A DNA stretch of 64,000 bases from Mycobacterium parmense (GTDB lineage Bacteria > Actinomycetota > Actinomycetes > Mycobacteriales > Mycobacteriaceae): contig NZ_AP022614.1 of assembly GCF_010730575.1 (NCBI RefSeq), positions 3,162,001-3,226,000 on the forward strand, in the 5' to 3' direction. The position numbers and the translations under genes are program-made. A model generated the notes under the pieces. The model had not been told where the DNA came from and did not search any database. It worked only from the letters and a program-made list of their open reading frames with translations. How positions within the stretch are numbered: position 1 is the first letter of the stretch; every line of letters begins with the position of its first letter. Below are positions 50,008-59,988 of this stretch, piece after piece.

Positions 50008-50715
50008 ATGCGCAAGCGCAGCATGATGTCGACAGCCTCCAAGGCGGTGGCCGCGCTGGCCGTAACCATGGTCATCGGCGCCTGCGGCGGGCCGCCGCAG
50101 CAGCGCAGCATTACATTGACCTTCATCCGGCACGCACAATCGGAGGCCAACGCCAGCGGCGTCATCGACACCGAGGTGCCGGGCCCCGGTCTGAGCCCGG
50201 AAGGCAAGGAGCAGGCGCTCGAGGTGGCCCACCAGCACCACGACTTCGACGCCGTGTACGCCTCGACGATGACCAGGGCCCAGCAGACCGCGGCGCCGCT
50301 GGCCGCCGAGATGGGCAAGCAGGTGGAAATTCTGCAGGGCGTCCAGGAGATCAACGCCGGCTGGTACAACGGGAAACCCGAGTCGATGGCCGCCGCGACG
50401 TACATGGTGGCACCACGCGACTGGCTCAACGGGGACCGGCAGGACTCCATCCCGGGCTCGGTCAGCGGCACGGAATTCAACGAACGGTTCACCGCGGCGG
50501 TCCAGAAGGTCTACAACAGCGGGAACAGCAAGCCGGTGATCTTCTCCCATCTCCTCGCGATCGAGTACTGGGTGTTGATGAACACCAAGAACGCGAAGGA
50601 CAGCCTGGCGACCAGCCATCCGCTGCCGAACATCGGCCGCGTCGTGATCACCGGCAACCCGATGACCGGCTGGACGCTCGAGGACTGGGACGGCATCCGC
50701 AACTTCAGCGGCTGA
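50008..50715 (+). CDS. lpqD: Histidine-phosphatase-family lipoprotein LpqD
   Basis: A 235-residue exported lipoprotein, equivalent to Rv3390. The signal peptide ends in the lipobox VIGACG (Cys about 28). The mature domain has the phosphoglycerate-mutase signature FIRHAQSEAN with the phosphorylated His, YASTMTRAQQTAAPL, and a late segment KPVIFSHLLAIEYWVL, whose SHL fits the second catalytic His. It probably removes phosphate from an envelope or extracellular substrate, which is not known. Confidence 0.93.
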   Translation: MRKRSMMSTASKAVAALAVTMVIGACGGPPQQRSITLTFIRHAQSEANASGVIDTEVPGPGLSPEGKEQALEVAHQHHDFDAVYASTMTRAQQTAAPLAAEMGKQVEILQGVQEINAGWYNGKPESMAAATYMVAPRDWLNGDRQDSIPGSVSGTEFNERFTAAVQKVYNSGNSKPVIFSHLLAIEYWVLMNTKNAKDSLATSHPLPNIGRVVITGNPMTGWTLEDWDGIRNFSG

Positions 50716-50779
50716 CCCCACCGGCACGATTCGAACGGCGCAGTTGACGCGCGCGGCCACCAGCCGCCACGATGGCTCC

Positions 50780-52813
50780 ATGCGGTATGTCGTTACCGGC
50801 GGTACCGGGTTTATTGGTCGCCGCGTCGTGGATCGTCTCCTTCAGACGCGGCCGGACGCGCAGGTGTGGGTGCTGGTCCGGCGCCAGTCCCTGGGCCGGT
50901 TCGAACGTCTCGCAAACGAGTGGGGCGACCGCGCGAAGCCGCTGGTCGGCGAACTGCCCGGCTTGGAGCTGACTGACGACGTACTCGCCGAGCTCGCCCG
51001 GGTGGACCATGTCGTGCACTGCGCGGCCATCTACGACATCACCGCCGGGGAGGCCGAGCAGCGGGAAGTCAACGTCGAGGGCACCCGTGCGGTGATCGGC
51101 CTGGCGCGCCGGCTGGGCGCCACGCTGCACCAAGTGTCGTCGATCGCCGTGGCGGGCGATTTCGCCGGCGAGTACACCGAGGACGACTTCGACGTCGGCC
51201 AGCAGCTGCCCACGCCGTATCACCGGACCAAGTTCGAGGCCGAGGCGCTGGTGCGAGCGGCCGAGGGGCTACGGCACCGGATCTACCGCCCGGCGGTGGT
51301 GGTGGGGGACTCCCGCACCGGGGAGATGGACAAGATCGACGGGCCGTACTACTTCTTCGGAATATTGTCCGCGTTGGCTCGACTGCCGAAGTTCACGCCG
51401 ATCCTGCTGCCCGACACCGGGCGCACCAACGTCGTCCCGGTCGACTACGTCGCCGACGCGCTCGTCGCGCTCATGCACGCCGCGGACTGCGACGGCCGCA
51501 CCTTCCACCTCACGGCGCCCAAGACCATCGGCCTGCGCGGGATCTATCGCGGCGTCGCGAAGGCGGCCGGGCTGCCGCCGGCGCGCGGGTCGCTGCCCCG
51601 CTCGGTGGCCGCGCCCGTGCTGAAGGTTCGCGGGCGCGCCAGGGTGCTGCGCGACATGGCCGCCACCCAGCTCGGGGTTCCCGCCGAGGTCTTCGACCTG
51701 GTCGACCTCAGGCCGGTGTTCGTCAGCCAGAAGACCCGGGATGCCTTGCGCGACAGCGGCTTTAGCCAGCGCGATGGCAGTGGCATCGACGTTCCCGAGT
51801 TCTCGGCCTACGCGCCGCGGCTGTGGCGTTACTGGGCGCAGCACCTCGACCCCGACCGGGCGCGTCGCGACGACCCGGACGAACCCCTGCGTGGCCGGCA
51901 CGTCGTCATCACCGGCGCGTCCAGCGGCATCGGGCGGGCGTCGGCCATCGCCGTCGCCGAGCGGGGGGCGACGGTGTTCGCCCTGGCCCGCAACGGCGAC
52001 GCGCTGGACGAACTGGTCGAGCAGATCCGCGCCAAGGGCGGCGACGCGCACGCCTTCAGCTGCGACGTCACCGATTCGGCGTCGGTGGATCACACCGTCA
52101 AGGACATCCTGGGCCGCTTCGACCACGTCGACTACCTGGTGAACAACGCCGGCCGGTCGATCCGGCGCTCGGTGGTCCACTCGACGGACCGGCTGCACGA
52201 CTACGAGCGGGTGATGGCGGTCAACTACTTCGGGGCGGTGCGGATGGTGCTCGCCCTGCTGCCGCACTGGCGCGAGCGCCGGTTCGGGCACGTGGTCAAC
52301 GTCTCCAGCGCCGGGGTGCTCGCCCGCAATCCCAAGTACAGCTCGTATCTGCCCACCAAGGCGGCACTGGACGCGTTTTCGGACGTGGTCGCCTCGGAGA
52401 CGCTGTCCGACCACATCACCTTCACGAACATCCACATGCCGCTGGTCGAGACGCCGATGATCGTGCCGTCACACCGCCTCAACCCGGTGCCCCCGATCAG
52501 CCCCGAACGCGCCGCGGCCATGGTGGTGCGCGGGCTGGTCGAGAAGCCGGCACGCATCGACACCCCGCTGGGCACGCTCGCCGAGGCCGGAAATTACTTC
52601 GCGCCCAAGACTTCTCGCCGGGTGCTGCACCAGCTCTACCTGGGCTACCCCGATTCGGCCGCGGCGCGCGGGATGCCGGCCGACGCCGTCGCGCCGCCGC
52701 CGGCAGCCGCGCGGCGCAAGCCGCGTAGCCCGGTCCGCGCCGTCGCGGGCGGACTGCGCACTCCCCGGCCGGTCAAGCGGCTGGTCCGGTTGGTGCCCGG
52801 GGTGCACTGGTAG
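50780..52813 (+). CDS. acrA1: Bifunctional fatty acyl-CoA reductase AcrA1
   Basis: A 677-residue fusion of two Rossmann reductases. Residues 1-375 or so form a male-sterility-type acyl-CoA reductase: GGTGFIGRR binds NADP, and YHRTKFEAEALV holds the catalytic Tyr and Lys. Residues about 380-620 form a short-chain dehydrogenase: GRHVVITGASSGIGRAS, NNAGRSIRRS, and YSSYLPTKAALDAF with Tyr and Lys. Such proteins reduce acyl-CoA to aldehyde and then to alcohol, giving fatty alcohols for wax esters. It matches Rv3391, with a longer C-terminus. ATG 50780 gives the expected MRYVVTGGTG. The cyclopropane synthase gene that follows in M. tuberculosis is missing. Confidence 0.92.
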   Translation: MRYVVTGGTGFIGRRVVDRLLQTRPDAQVWVLVRRQSLGRFERLANEWGDRAKPLVGELPGLELTDDVLAELARVDHVVHCAAIYDITAGEAEQREVNVEGTRAVIGLARRLGATLHQVSSIAVAGDFAGEYTEDDFDVGQQLPTPYHRTKFEAEALVRAAEGLRHRIYRPAVVVGDSRTGEMDKIDGPYYFFGILSALARLPKFTPILLPDTGRTNVVPVDYVADALVALMHAADCDGRTFHLTAPKTIGLRGIYRGVAKAAGLPPARGSLPRSVAAPVLKVRGRARVLRDMAATQLGVPAEVFDLVDLRPVFVSQKTRDALRDSGFSQRDGSGIDVPEFSAYAPRLWRYWAQHLDPDRARRDDPDEPLRGRHVVITGASSGIGRASAIAVAERGATVFALARNGDALDELVEQIRAKGGDAHAFSCDVTDSASVDHTVKDILGRFDHVDYLVNNAGRSIRRSVVHSTDRLHDYERVMAVNYFGAVRMVLALLPHWRERRFGHVVNVSSAGVLARNPKYSSYLPTKAALDAFSDVVASETLSDHITFTNIHMPLVETPMIVPSHRLNPVPPISPERAAAMVVRGLVEKPARIDTPLGTLAEAGNYFAPKTSRRVLHQLYLGYPDSAAARGMPADAVAPPPAAARRKPRSPVRAVAGGLRTPRPVKRLVRLVPGVHW

Positions 52814-52876
52814 AGCCGGCGGGCGGGCGGTGACCGGCCGACGGGCGGGGCGGACGCGCACCGGACATGGCCGGAC

Positions 52877-53065
52877 ATGGACAATGAATGCCGGCCCCGG
52901 TATGCGCCAGAAGGGAAGGCCGGCATGGTCGACACGCACCTCGAGGTCCACGTCCGGCCGCTGGACAGCGACACCGGGCCGGGGCAGGCGGTGCTGACCG
53001 TCGGCGACATCGAGGCCGCGCACCGGGATCTCGCCGGCCGCGGCGTCGAAACGAGCGATATCTGA
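52877..53065 (+). pseudogene. Remnant of a VOC (glyoxalase-like) protein
   Basis: A 62-codon ORF whose last part (GQAVLTVGDIEAAHRDLAGR, then GVETSDI) looks like the VxDIEAAxxxLxxRGV segment of VOC-superfamily proteins. It lacks the rest of the fold. No in-frame partner is seen before it. Its TGA overlaps the ATG of iunH as TGATG. It may be a decayed gene that now serves, at most, as a short coupled upstream ORF. Confidence 0.45.
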
Positions 53066-54141
53066 TGCGGCATCGCAGCGCGGAGACGCGGCCGGAATCC
53101 GTCCGGAAAGTGCGGCCCGTTTTCGTCGACGTCGACACCGGCGTGGACGACGCGCTGGCGCTGGTGTACCTGCTGGCCAGCCCGGACACCGAGGTGGTCG
53201 GCATCGCCTCGACCGGCGGAAACGTTGGGGTGGAACAGGTTTGCGAGAACAACCTGGGCCTGTTGAAGCTGTGCGGCGTCCCCGGCATCCCGGTCTCGAG
53301 GGGCTCTGACCGAACCCTGACCGGTCCGTTGCGCCTGCCGTCGAAGGTCCACGGGCCCAGGGGCCTGGGGTATGCCGACCTGCCGCGCAGCGACGGTCGG
53401 CTCACCGACCACGACTCGGCGACGGCCTGGGTGCGCGCCGCCCGCGCCCACCCGGGTGAGCTCATCGGGGTGGCGACCGGCCCGTTGACCAATCTGGCGC
53501 TCGCGTTGCGCGCCGAACCCGCGCTCCCGACGCTGCTGCACCGGTTGGTGATCATGGGCGGCTCCTACGATCACCGGGGCAACACCACGCCCGTGGCCGA
53601 GTGGAACATCAGCGTGGACCCCGAGGCGGCGGCCGAGGTGTTGGCCGCGTGGACCGCCGATGTTGTCGGGCCGCAGCGGCTTGCGATCCTGTGCGGCCTG
53701 GACCTGACCCGCAGGGTCGCGATGACGCCCGATCACCTCGCCCGGTTGGCGGCCGCCGCGGGGTCGACGACCACGGTGCTGAGCCCCTCCGACGAACGCG
53801 GCACCCGCTCGAGGGCGTCCAATCCGCTGATCCGGGTCATCGAGGACGCGATGCGGTTCTATCTCGAGGCCTACCACGACATCGGGCACGGGTACGAGGC
53901 GCACATGCACGATCCGCTGGCCGCCGCCGTCGCGCTGGAGCCGGGGCTCGTCACGACCGCCCCCGCGACGGTGGACATCGAGCTGACCGGGACCCTGACC
54001 CGCGCCATGACGGTGACCGACTGGTCGGGGGTGCGCGAACCCAATGCCTTGATCGGTGTGGATGTCGACGCGGCGGCGTTCTTCGACCGATTCATCGAGC
54101 GGGTTGGGCCGTTCGCGCAGCGGCTATCACACAACGCATGA
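53065..54141 (+). CDS. iunH: Inosine-uridine-preferring nucleoside hydrolase
   Basis: A 358-residue nucleoside hydrolase that splits purine or pyrimidine nucleosides for base salvage. The Ca-binding signature DVDTGVDDALAL lies near residue 23, ATGPLTNLALALR and MGGSYDHRGNTTPVAEWNISVDPEAA in the middle, and a His in YEAHMHDPLAAAVAL near the C-terminus. It is equivalent to Rv3393. ATG 53065 overlaps the stop of the upstream remnant; GTG 53110 would give a start closer to the M. tuberculosis protein. There is no clear ribosome-binding site for either. Confidence 0.92.
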   Translation: MRHRSAETRPESVRKVRPVFVDVDTGVDDALALVYLLASPDTEVVGIASTGGNVGVEQVCENNLGLLKLCGVPGIPVSRGSDRTLTGPLRLPSKVHGPRGLGYADLPRSDGRLTDHDSATAWVRAARAHPGELIGVATGPLTNLALALRAEPALPTLLHRLVIMGGSYDHRGNTTPVAEWNISVDPEAAAEVLAAWTADVVGPQRLAILCGLDLTRRVAMTPDHLARLAAAAGSTTTVLSPSDERGTRSRASNPLIRVIEDAMRFYLEAYHDIGHGYEAHMHDPLAAAVALEPGLVTTAPATVDIELTGTLTRAMTVTDWSGVREPNALIGVDVDAAAFFDRFIERVGPFAQRLSHNA

Positions 54142-54200
54142 AGATTCGCGGCATCGAGCTGGTGCGGGCCGGGTGGGGCACGGCGGCGGTGGGGCCCTGA
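54138..54200 (+). pseudogene. Short truncated ORF after iunH
   Basis: ATG 54138 overlaps the iunH stop (ATGA) and reads MKIRGIELVRAGWG, then meets a stop after 20 codons. This opening resembles small mycobacterial membrane proteins that begin with (R/A)IELVRAxWG, so it is probably the start of a gene that has lost the rest. Low certainty. Confidence 0.3.
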
Positions 54201-54281
54201 TGGAGCGCGCGCGAGCGGTGCTCGAAGAGCGGCCCTGAAGCGCGGCCCGTTTGGCGGGTGAACCACGGGTAAGCGGCATAG

Positions 54282-55862
54282 CTATTCGTAGCTCCCCTCG
54301 ACGTACCAACGCCTCTGCCGATAGCAGAGCAGCAACGCCCGCTCGGTTTCCAGCAGCGCCTGGGCCCGTGCGGTGCGGCCCCTTGCCGGATCGGTGTCCC
54401 ACCACCGCTCGTCGACAGGCCACGGACCGGCCCACCAACACAACCGCTCGTCACGCCCGCGGACGATCAGCCGTGCCGGATCGGTGGAGAACATCCCCCG
54501 GCTGGTGACCCGTACCGGATTTCCTTGCACGTCAATCAGTTCCACCGGGTCGTCCAGCAGCACGGCCGGTGACGGCCCGGGCAGGCGGCCCGGCCACGGC
54601 AGGTCGGGGTCGGCCTGCGGCACCGGCTCGTCGCCCAACGGGATCAACGTGATGCGCTCGGCCGGTCCGCGACCACCGGACAGCACCGGCACCCGCACCG
54701 CCTCAGGGCCGAGCAGGCCCTGCACCCGCACCAGCGCCCGCCGAGCCCGCAGCCTGTCCTCCTCGCCCAGACCCCCCCACAGCGGCAACTGCAGCGCCTC
54801 GGCGGACACCACCTCCACGGCCTGCAGCCGCAACCGCGTCACCGCCGCGGTGGGACGGGAATCGCGCGCCGTCCGGCTGCTCAACCACCCGTCCAGTTGC
54901 CAGCGCACCCGGTCGGCGGTGGCGTCCTCGGTGAGCGGCTCGGCGCACCGCCACACCCGGCTGCGCTCCTCTCCGTTGGCGGTGACCGCGTGAATGGCCA
55001 GCCGGGTGCATCCCACCCCGGCTGCCATCAGCGCCTGATGCAACGCGCTCGCCAGCGAACGGCCGGCGAACGCCGCCGCATCGACCCGGTCGATCGGTGG
55101 GTCGAAGTCGCGCACCGCCTCGAGTTCTGCCGGCGGCTCCCGCCCGGACGGCCCGCGCTCCGGTTCGCCGCGGGCCAACCGGTGCGCGGTCACCCCGTCG
55201 GCGCCGAACCGGGACGCCACGTCGCTGCGCAGCAGCGCGGCGAACTGGCCGATGGTGCGAATCCCCAGCCGCCACAACAGGTCCGCCAGGTCCTCCCGCC
55301 CCGGGCCGGACAGGCTGGGCTCGGTGGCGAGCTGGCGGATCGACAGCACCGACAGGAACTTCGCGTCGCCTCCCGGTTCCACGACACGGCCCGCCCGCGC
55401 GGCGAAAACCGCGGTGGACAATTGGTCGGCTATCCCGGCCTGACACTCGGCGCCGGCGGCGGCCACCGCGTCGATCAGCCGCTCGGCGGCCTGCGCCTCA
55501 GACCCGAAGTAGCGGGCCGCCCCGCGCACCGGCAACACCAGCAGCCCGGGCCGCAGCACCTCGGCGCGGGGCACCAGGTCGTCCACCGCCGCCACCACCG
55601 CCTCGAAGAAGCGGGCGTCGCGGTCGGCGTCGGCGGTCGCGACGTGCAGCTGCGGGCAACGGGCCGCCGCCTCCCGGCGCCGCAGCCCCCGCCGCACCCC
55701 GGCCGCCCGGGCGGCCGACGAGCAGGCGACCACCCGATTGGCCAGAGTGACCGCGACCGGCGCCGTCGCGGGCAGACCCACGGCCGCCGCCGCCGCGACC
55801 GCGGGCCAGTCCATGCACCAGATCGCCAGCACGCGAGAGGCTTTGGAGCTCATCCGGCTCAC
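54282..55862 (-). CDS. imuB: Mutasome protein ImuB (Y-family polymerase-like)
   Basis: 526 residues, near the 527 I recall for Rv3394c. It has a Y-family fold ([28 protein letters not shown]) but lacks the acidic metal ligands of active Y polymerases, for example MDWPA where MD(x)DAFF would be. It therefore acts as the hub that joins DnaE2 and ImuA' to the beta clamp. A likely clamp-binding site is QLPLWGG, near residue 355. The GTG start overlaps the imuA' stop as GTGA; ATG 55853 is an alternative. Confidence 0.94.
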   Translation of the reverse strand: MSRMSSKASRVLAIWCMDWPAVAAAAAVGLPATAPVAVTLANRVVACSSAARAAGVRRGLRRREAAARCPQLHVATADADRDARFFEAVVAAVDDLVPRAEVLRPGLLVLPVRGAARYFGSEAQAAERLIDAVAAAGAECQAGIADQLSTAVFAARAGRVVEPGGDAKFLSVLSIRQLATEPSLSGPGREDLADLLWRLGIRTIGQFAALLRSDVASRFGADGVTAHRLARGEPERGPSGREPPAELEAVRDFDPPIDRVDAAAFAGRSLASALHQALMAAGVGCTRLAIHAVTANGEERSRVWRCAEPLTEDATADRVRWQLDGWLSSRTARDSRPTAAVTRLRLQAVEVVSAEALQLPLWGGLGEEDRLRARRALVRVQGLLGPEAVRVPVLSGGRGPAERITLIPLGDEPVPQADPDLPWPGRLPGPSPAVLLDDPVELIDVQGNPVRVTSRGMFSTDPARLIVRGRDERLCWWAGPWPVDERWWDTDPARGRTARAQALLETERALLLCYRQRRWYVEGSYE

Positions 55863-56560
55863 CCGGCCCGAACCCGGCCAAGCGCCCGCCCCGCGCACAC
55901 CCCTCCGACCTGCAGCCGCACCTTGCCGATCCGTCCGAACCCCGGGGCGGGCATGCCCCCATGGCTTGACGTCAGCTCGTAGCCGCAGACCCGGGCCTCG
56001 AGCCGCGTCGACGCGCCCTGCCAGTCGCCGTCGGTGACCAGCAGGGTGCAACCCTTCTGGTGGGCACGGGCGACCACCGCGCGCGCCCGTGTCTGCGGCA
56101 CCCGGCGCCCACCCAGACCCAGCACCACCAGATCCATGCCGTCGACGAGCACGGCGGCCACCTCCACCGGATCGGTTCCAGGATCCGGTATCACCGCGAT
56201 CCGGCTCAGGTCCGCCCCCATCTCCACGGCGGCCAGCAGCCCGATGTCCGGCTGGCCGACGATGGCCGCGTTGCCCCCGGCCGCAGTGACCGCGGCTACC
56301 ACACTCACCAGCAGCGAGCGGGCCCCCGACAGGACCGCCACCGATCCCTTCGGCAGCGGCACCGGCAGCGCCTCCGCGAGCCACGGCGGAAGCGCCAGCC
56401 GCGCTTGTGAGTCCGGCGCCAGGTCATCGACGCCGGCGACGGCGCGCCCGGCCATCTTGGCGGATATGCCGGCCATCTGCCGGCGCAACGATTCCAGCTG
56501 CTCAGCACGGTTTTCCCGACTGAATTCGGGGGATTGCCCGGAGGCGAAAGCCGCAGTCAT
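55859..56560 (-). CDS. imuA': Mutasome protein ImuA'
   Basis: A 233-residue RecA-like accessory protein, equivalent to Rv3395c, required with ImuB and DnaE2 for damage-induced mutagenesis. It has [25 protein letters not shown], a degenerate P-loop region, and [13 protein letters not shown] in a Walker-B-like position. ATG 56560 is preferred over the longer frame because a LexA box lies 22 bp before it, inside the longer reading. It heads the operon with imuB. Confidence 0.92.
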   Translation of the reverse strand: MTAAFASGQSPEFSRENRAEQLESLRRQMAGISAKMAGRAVAGVDDLAPDSQARLALPPWLAEALPVPLPKGSVAVLSGARSLLVSVVAAVTAAGGNAAIVGQPDIGLLAAVEMGADLSRIAVIPDPGTDPVEVAAVLVDGMDLVVLGLGGRRVPQTRARAVVARAHQKGCTLLVTDGDWQGASTRLEARVCGYELTSSHGGMPAPGFGRIGKVRLQVGGVCAGRALGRVRAG

Positions 56561-56582
56561 GACTGCCTCCCGACCGCTGTTT

Positions 56583-56598
56583 TCGAAAGTATGTTCGA
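56583..56598. promoter_or_regulatory. LexA-binding SOS box of imuA'-imuB
   Basis: tcgaaa-gtat-gttcga fits TCGAAC-N4-GTTCGA with one mismatch. It lies 22 bp upstream of the imuA' ATG and 60 bp before the divergent secreted-protein gene, which could therefore share SOS control. Confidence 0.92.
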
Positions 56599-56658
56599 TT
56601 CGATTTCGAGTAAACACCCGCCCTCCGACAAGCGTCAAGAAACGTGAGAGGCTGCTTT

Positions 56659-57264
56659 ATGCGGTCGATACTGCTGTGGCTGATGGTGCTATGCGGTGCC
56701 GTTTTCCTGACGCCGACCGCCCGCAGCGCCGCCACGCCGTGTCAACCGGCGGAGCTGTTCCTGGCCGGCAACCCCGATGCCCCGTCCGAACTCCAGGCCG
56801 ACGCCACGATCCTGCGGAACGGCGCCTCGGTGCAGGGATCGACCCCGCTCGACGGGGTGTACTGGTCGGCCCCGCTACGGCAGACCGCCTCCGAACCCTC
56901 GCGGGAATTCCACCTCTGCGTCCCCGAGGGGCCTACGCTGCACGACGTCGCCGAGGCGCTGCGCCACCAGTTCGCACAGGAGGCGGTGCTGACCTTCGAC
57001 TACCTGCCTCAGAACGCGCCCGGGGCCGACGCCGTCGCCATCCGCGTGCCCGACGTCGACGCCGCACGCCTCCGCGCTGCGTTCACCGCCGATTCGCCCG
57101 CTCACGACCGGCTGCTGGGCGCATCGGTCACGACCACCGACCACACCCTGATCCTGGTGGCCGCCCAGGGCGACCTCGATGACGCCCGGCGACTCATCGG
57201 CGAGGCCGGCGGCGATTGGGAAGCCGCGACCACCGCCTACGGCAGGCGCGAAGTCGTGCGCTAG
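56659..57264 (+). CDS. Secreted protein of unknown function (Rv3395A position)
   Basis: A 201-residue protein with a signal peptide (LLWLMVLCGAVFLTPTARSA, about 4-23) and a soluble domain with two cysteines (TPCQPAE and LCVPEG) that may form a disulfide. The mature part looks alpha/beta. I do not recognise a family. It sits where M. tuberculosis has Rv3395A and is divergent from imuA', with the SOS box in between, so damage-linked expression is possible. ATG 56659 gives a clean signal peptide; GTG 56644 would add five residues. Confidence 0.8.
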   Translation: MRSILLWLMVLCGAVFLTPTARSAATPCQPAELFLAGNPDAPSELQADATILRNGASVQGSTPLDGVYWSAPLRQTASEPSREFHLCVPEGPTLHDVAEALRHQFAQEAVLTFDYLPQNAPGADAVAIRVPDVDAARLRAAFTADSPAHDRLLGASVTTTDHTLILVAAQGDLDDARRLIGEAGGDWEAATTAYGRREVVR

Positions 57265-58197
57265 CTACAGCGCGCCGATCACGCCCGACGCCAGCAGTTC
57301 CAGTGTCGCGTCGCTGCCGCGGTCGTGTGTGAACAGCACGATCTGCCCGAAGCCCAGCGCCTCGAGTTCCTTGATGCGGTCCACGATCTGCGGGGCGGTG
57401 CCGACCAGGCCGCCCTCCTGCAGGCCGAAAGCCGGTGCACCGAAGCGCTTCTCGGCCAGCGCTCGCACCCCGGGCAGCGCCGTGTCGTCGGGGGCGAGCG
57501 CCATGACGGCCTCGACCGACAGCACGATCTCCTCCGGATCACGACCGGCGTCGGCGCAGCAGGCGCGCAGCACGTCGCGTTTGCGCTCCAGTTCACCGAG
57601 CGCGTAGGTGGGCACGTTCCACACGTCCGCGTACCGGGCGACCAGCGGCAGCGTGAACTTCTCCCCCACGCCGCCGACGACGATCGGCGGGCGCGGCTTC
57701 TGCACCGCCCCGGGGACGATCGGCATGTCGGTGACGGTGTAATGGCGGCCCGCGAAGTCGATCCGCCCGTTGGCGAACGCCTGCGTCAGCATCTCGAGTG
57801 TCTCGCCGAGCCGCTCGGAACGTCCGCGGAAAGCGCCCCACGGCAACCCCATTCGCTCGTGTTCGTCGGGAATGGAACCACTGCCGAGCCCGAGTTCGAG
57901 CCGTCCCTGCGAGATCTGGTCGAGCGTGGTGGCCATCTTGGCCAGCACCGCGGGGTGACGGAACTGGTTGCACAGCACCATGTGTCCGACGCGCAGCCTT
58001 TCCGTGCCGGCCAGCAGCGCGGTCGCCAGCGTCCACGCCTCCATCGACGGGATCGCCGGGGCGCCGGGACCGTACATGTGGTCATAGAGCCACAGCGAGC
58101 CGATGCCGAACTCCTCGCAGCGCCGGGCGCGGTGCAGGATGTCCGGATAGGTGAATCCCATCTGGGGCACGTAGACGCCGATGTCGAGGGTGCTCAT
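57265..58197 (-). CDS. LLM-class (luciferase-like) F420-dependent oxidoreductase
   Basis: A 310-residue TIM-barrel oxidoreductase of the luciferase-like group. Features are GVYVPQMGFTYPDILHRARRCEEFGIGSLWLYDH, VLCNQFRHPAVLAKMATTLDQIS (split by turns), GRLELGLGSG and PPIVVGGVGEKF. In mycobacteria most such proteins use F420 rather than FMN; which applies here cannot be told. Its stop abuts the stop of the convergent secreted-protein gene. It lies 92 bp after the guaA stop on the same strand. Substrate unknown. Confidence 0.87.
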   Translation of the reverse strand: MSTLDIGVYVPQMGFTYPDILHRARRCEEFGIGSLWLYDHMYGPGAPAIPSMEAWTLATALLAGTERLRVGHMVLCNQFRHPAVLAKMATTLDQISQGRLELGLGSGSIPDEHERMGLPWGAFRGRSERLGETLEMLTQAFANGRIDFAGRHYTVTDMPIVPGAVQKPRPPIVVGGVGEKFTLPLVARYADVWNVPTYALGELERKRDVLRACCADAGRDPEEIVLSVEAVMALAPDDTALPGVRALAEKRFGAPAFGLQEGGLVGTAPQIVDRIKELEALGFGQIVLFTHDRGSDATLELLASGVIGAL

Positions 58198-58289
58198 GGC
58201 CGCTACCTTTCCATGCGCGCTCCGCGTGCGGGTGAAGTGCCGTCGGTGGCAGCGGGTTCAACGAGTACCGGCGAGCGCGCCCGCGCGGG

Positions 58290-59873
58290 TCATTCCCACT
58301 CGATGGTGCCCGGGGGCTTGCTGGTGACGTCCAGCACCACCCGGTTGACCTCGGCGACCTCGTTGGTGATGCGGGTGGAGATGCGCTCCAGCACCTCGTA
58401 GGGCACCCGGGTCCAGTCGGCGGTCATGGCGTCCTCGCTGGACACCGGCCGCAGCACGATCGGGTGGCCGTAGGTGCGGTTGTCGCCCTGCACCCCGACC
58501 GAACGCACGTCGGCCAGCAGCACCACCGGACACTGCCAGATCAGGGTGTCCAGGCCCGCCGCGCTCAGCTCCTCGCGGGCGATCAAGTCGGCGCGCCGCA
58601 GCGTGTCCAGCCGCTCGGCGGTGACCTCGCCGACGATCCGGATGCCCAGCCCCGGCCCCGGGAAAGGTTGGCGCGCGACGATTTCCTCAGGCAGGCCCAG
58701 CTCGCGTCCCACCGCGCGCACCTCGTCCTTGAACAGCAGCCGCAGCGGCTCGACGAGCCTGAACTTGAGGTCGCCGGGCAGGCCGCCCACATTGTGGTGG
58801 CTCTTGATGTTGGCGGTGCCGCTGCCGCCGCCGGACTCCACCACGTCGGGATACAGCGTGCCCTGGACCAGGAACTCGACCTGCGAGTCGCTGTCGCCCA
58901 CGATGTCGAGCACCGCGCCCTCGAACGCCCGGATGAACTGGCGGCCGATGATCTTGCGCTTGCCTTCGGGGTTGGTCACGCCCGACAACGCGGTGAGGAA
59001 CGTCTCCTGCGCGTCGACCGTCACCAGGTTGGCGCCGGTGGCCGCCACGAAGTCACGTTGCACCTGGGAGCGCTCGCCGGCACGCAGCAGCCCGTGGTCG
59101 ACGAAGACACAGGTGAGCCGGTCGCCGATCGCGCGCTGCACCAGCGCGGCCGCCACCGCGGAGTCCACACCGCCGGACAGCCCGCAGATGGCGTGGCCGC
59201 TGCCGATCTGGGCGCGTACCTGCTCGACGAGCGCGTCGGCGATGTTGGCGGGCGTCCAGTCCGCGCCGAGCCCGGCGAAGTCGTGCAGGAACCGGCCGAG
59301 CACCTGCTGCCCGTGCGGGGTGTGCATCACCTCCGGGTGGTACTGGACACCGGCCAGGCGCCGGCCCCGGTTCTCGAAGGCGGCCACCGCCGCGCCCGCG
59401 CTGGAAGCGACCACGTCGAATCCCTCCGGTGCCGCGGTGACCGCGTCGCCGTGACTCATCCACACCGGCTGGATGTCCGGCAGGCCCGAATGCAGCTCGC
59501 CGCCAAGCACTTTCAGCTCCGTGCGGCCGTACTCGCTGGTGCCGGTGTGGGCGACCGTGCCGCCCAGGGCCTGCGCCATGGCCTGAAACCCATAGCAGAT
59601 GCCGAACACCGGCACGCCCAGGTCGAACAGCGCCGGATCCAGCTGCGGGGCGCCCTCGGTGTAGACGCTGGCCGGGCCGCCGGAGAGCACGACCGCGACC
59701 GGGTTGCGGGCCTTGATCTCCTCGACCGTGGCGGTGTGCGGGATGACCTCGGAAAAGACCCGCGCCTCGCGGACCCGCCGGGCGATCAACTGCGCATACT
59801 GCGCGCCGAAGTCCACCACCAGCACCGGCCGGTCGACCGGCCCGGCCGCCTCGGAATCACCAGGTTTCGCCAC
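58290..59873 (-). CDS. guaA: GMP synthase (glutamine-hydrolysing)
   Basis: A 527-residue enzyme that converts XMP to GMP. The N-terminal class I amidotransferase has Cys93 in [10 protein letters not shown], and the His/Glu pair in [12 protein letters not shown]. The ATP pyrophosphatase loop is [12 protein letters not shown] (near 231). The C-terminal dimerisation domain ends in the usual [10 protein letters not shown]. It matches Rv3396c. It has no tight operon partner on the 5' side. Confidence 0.98.
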   Translation of the reverse strand: MAKPGDSEAAGPVDRPVLVVDFGAQYAQLIARRVREARVFSEVIPHTATVEEIKARNPVAVVLSGGPASVYTEGAPQLDPALFDLGVPVFGICYGFQAMAQALGGTVAHTGTSEYGRTELKVLGGELHSGLPDIQPVWMSHGDAVTAAPEGFDVVASSAGAAVAAFENRGRRLAGVQYHPEVMHTPHGQQVLGRFLHDFAGLGADWTPANIADALVEQVRAQIGSGHAICGLSGGVDSAVAAALVQRAIGDRLTCVFVDHGLLRAGERSQVQRDFVAATGANLVTVDAQETFLTALSGVTNPEGKRKIIGRQFIRAFEGAVLDIVGDSDSQVEFLVQGTLYPDVVESGGGSGTANIKSHHNVGGLPGDLKFRLVEPLRLLFKDEVRAVGRELGLPEEIVARQPFPGPGLGIRIVGEVTAERLDTLRRADLIAREELSAAGLDTLIWQCPVVLLADVRSVGVQGDNRTYGHPIVLRPVSSEDAMTADWTRVPYEVLERISTRITNEVAEVNRVVLDVTSKPPGTIEWE

Positions 59874-59988
59874 GCCGCAAGCTTAGTGGCTGGGCTCGTC
59901 ATCGGTTCATGAGTGCACGCTTTCGGGGGCCGTCCGGGTCGAAGCGGACACCAGCGTGTCGAAGAGCAGCCCGATGCCGACGGTGGTC

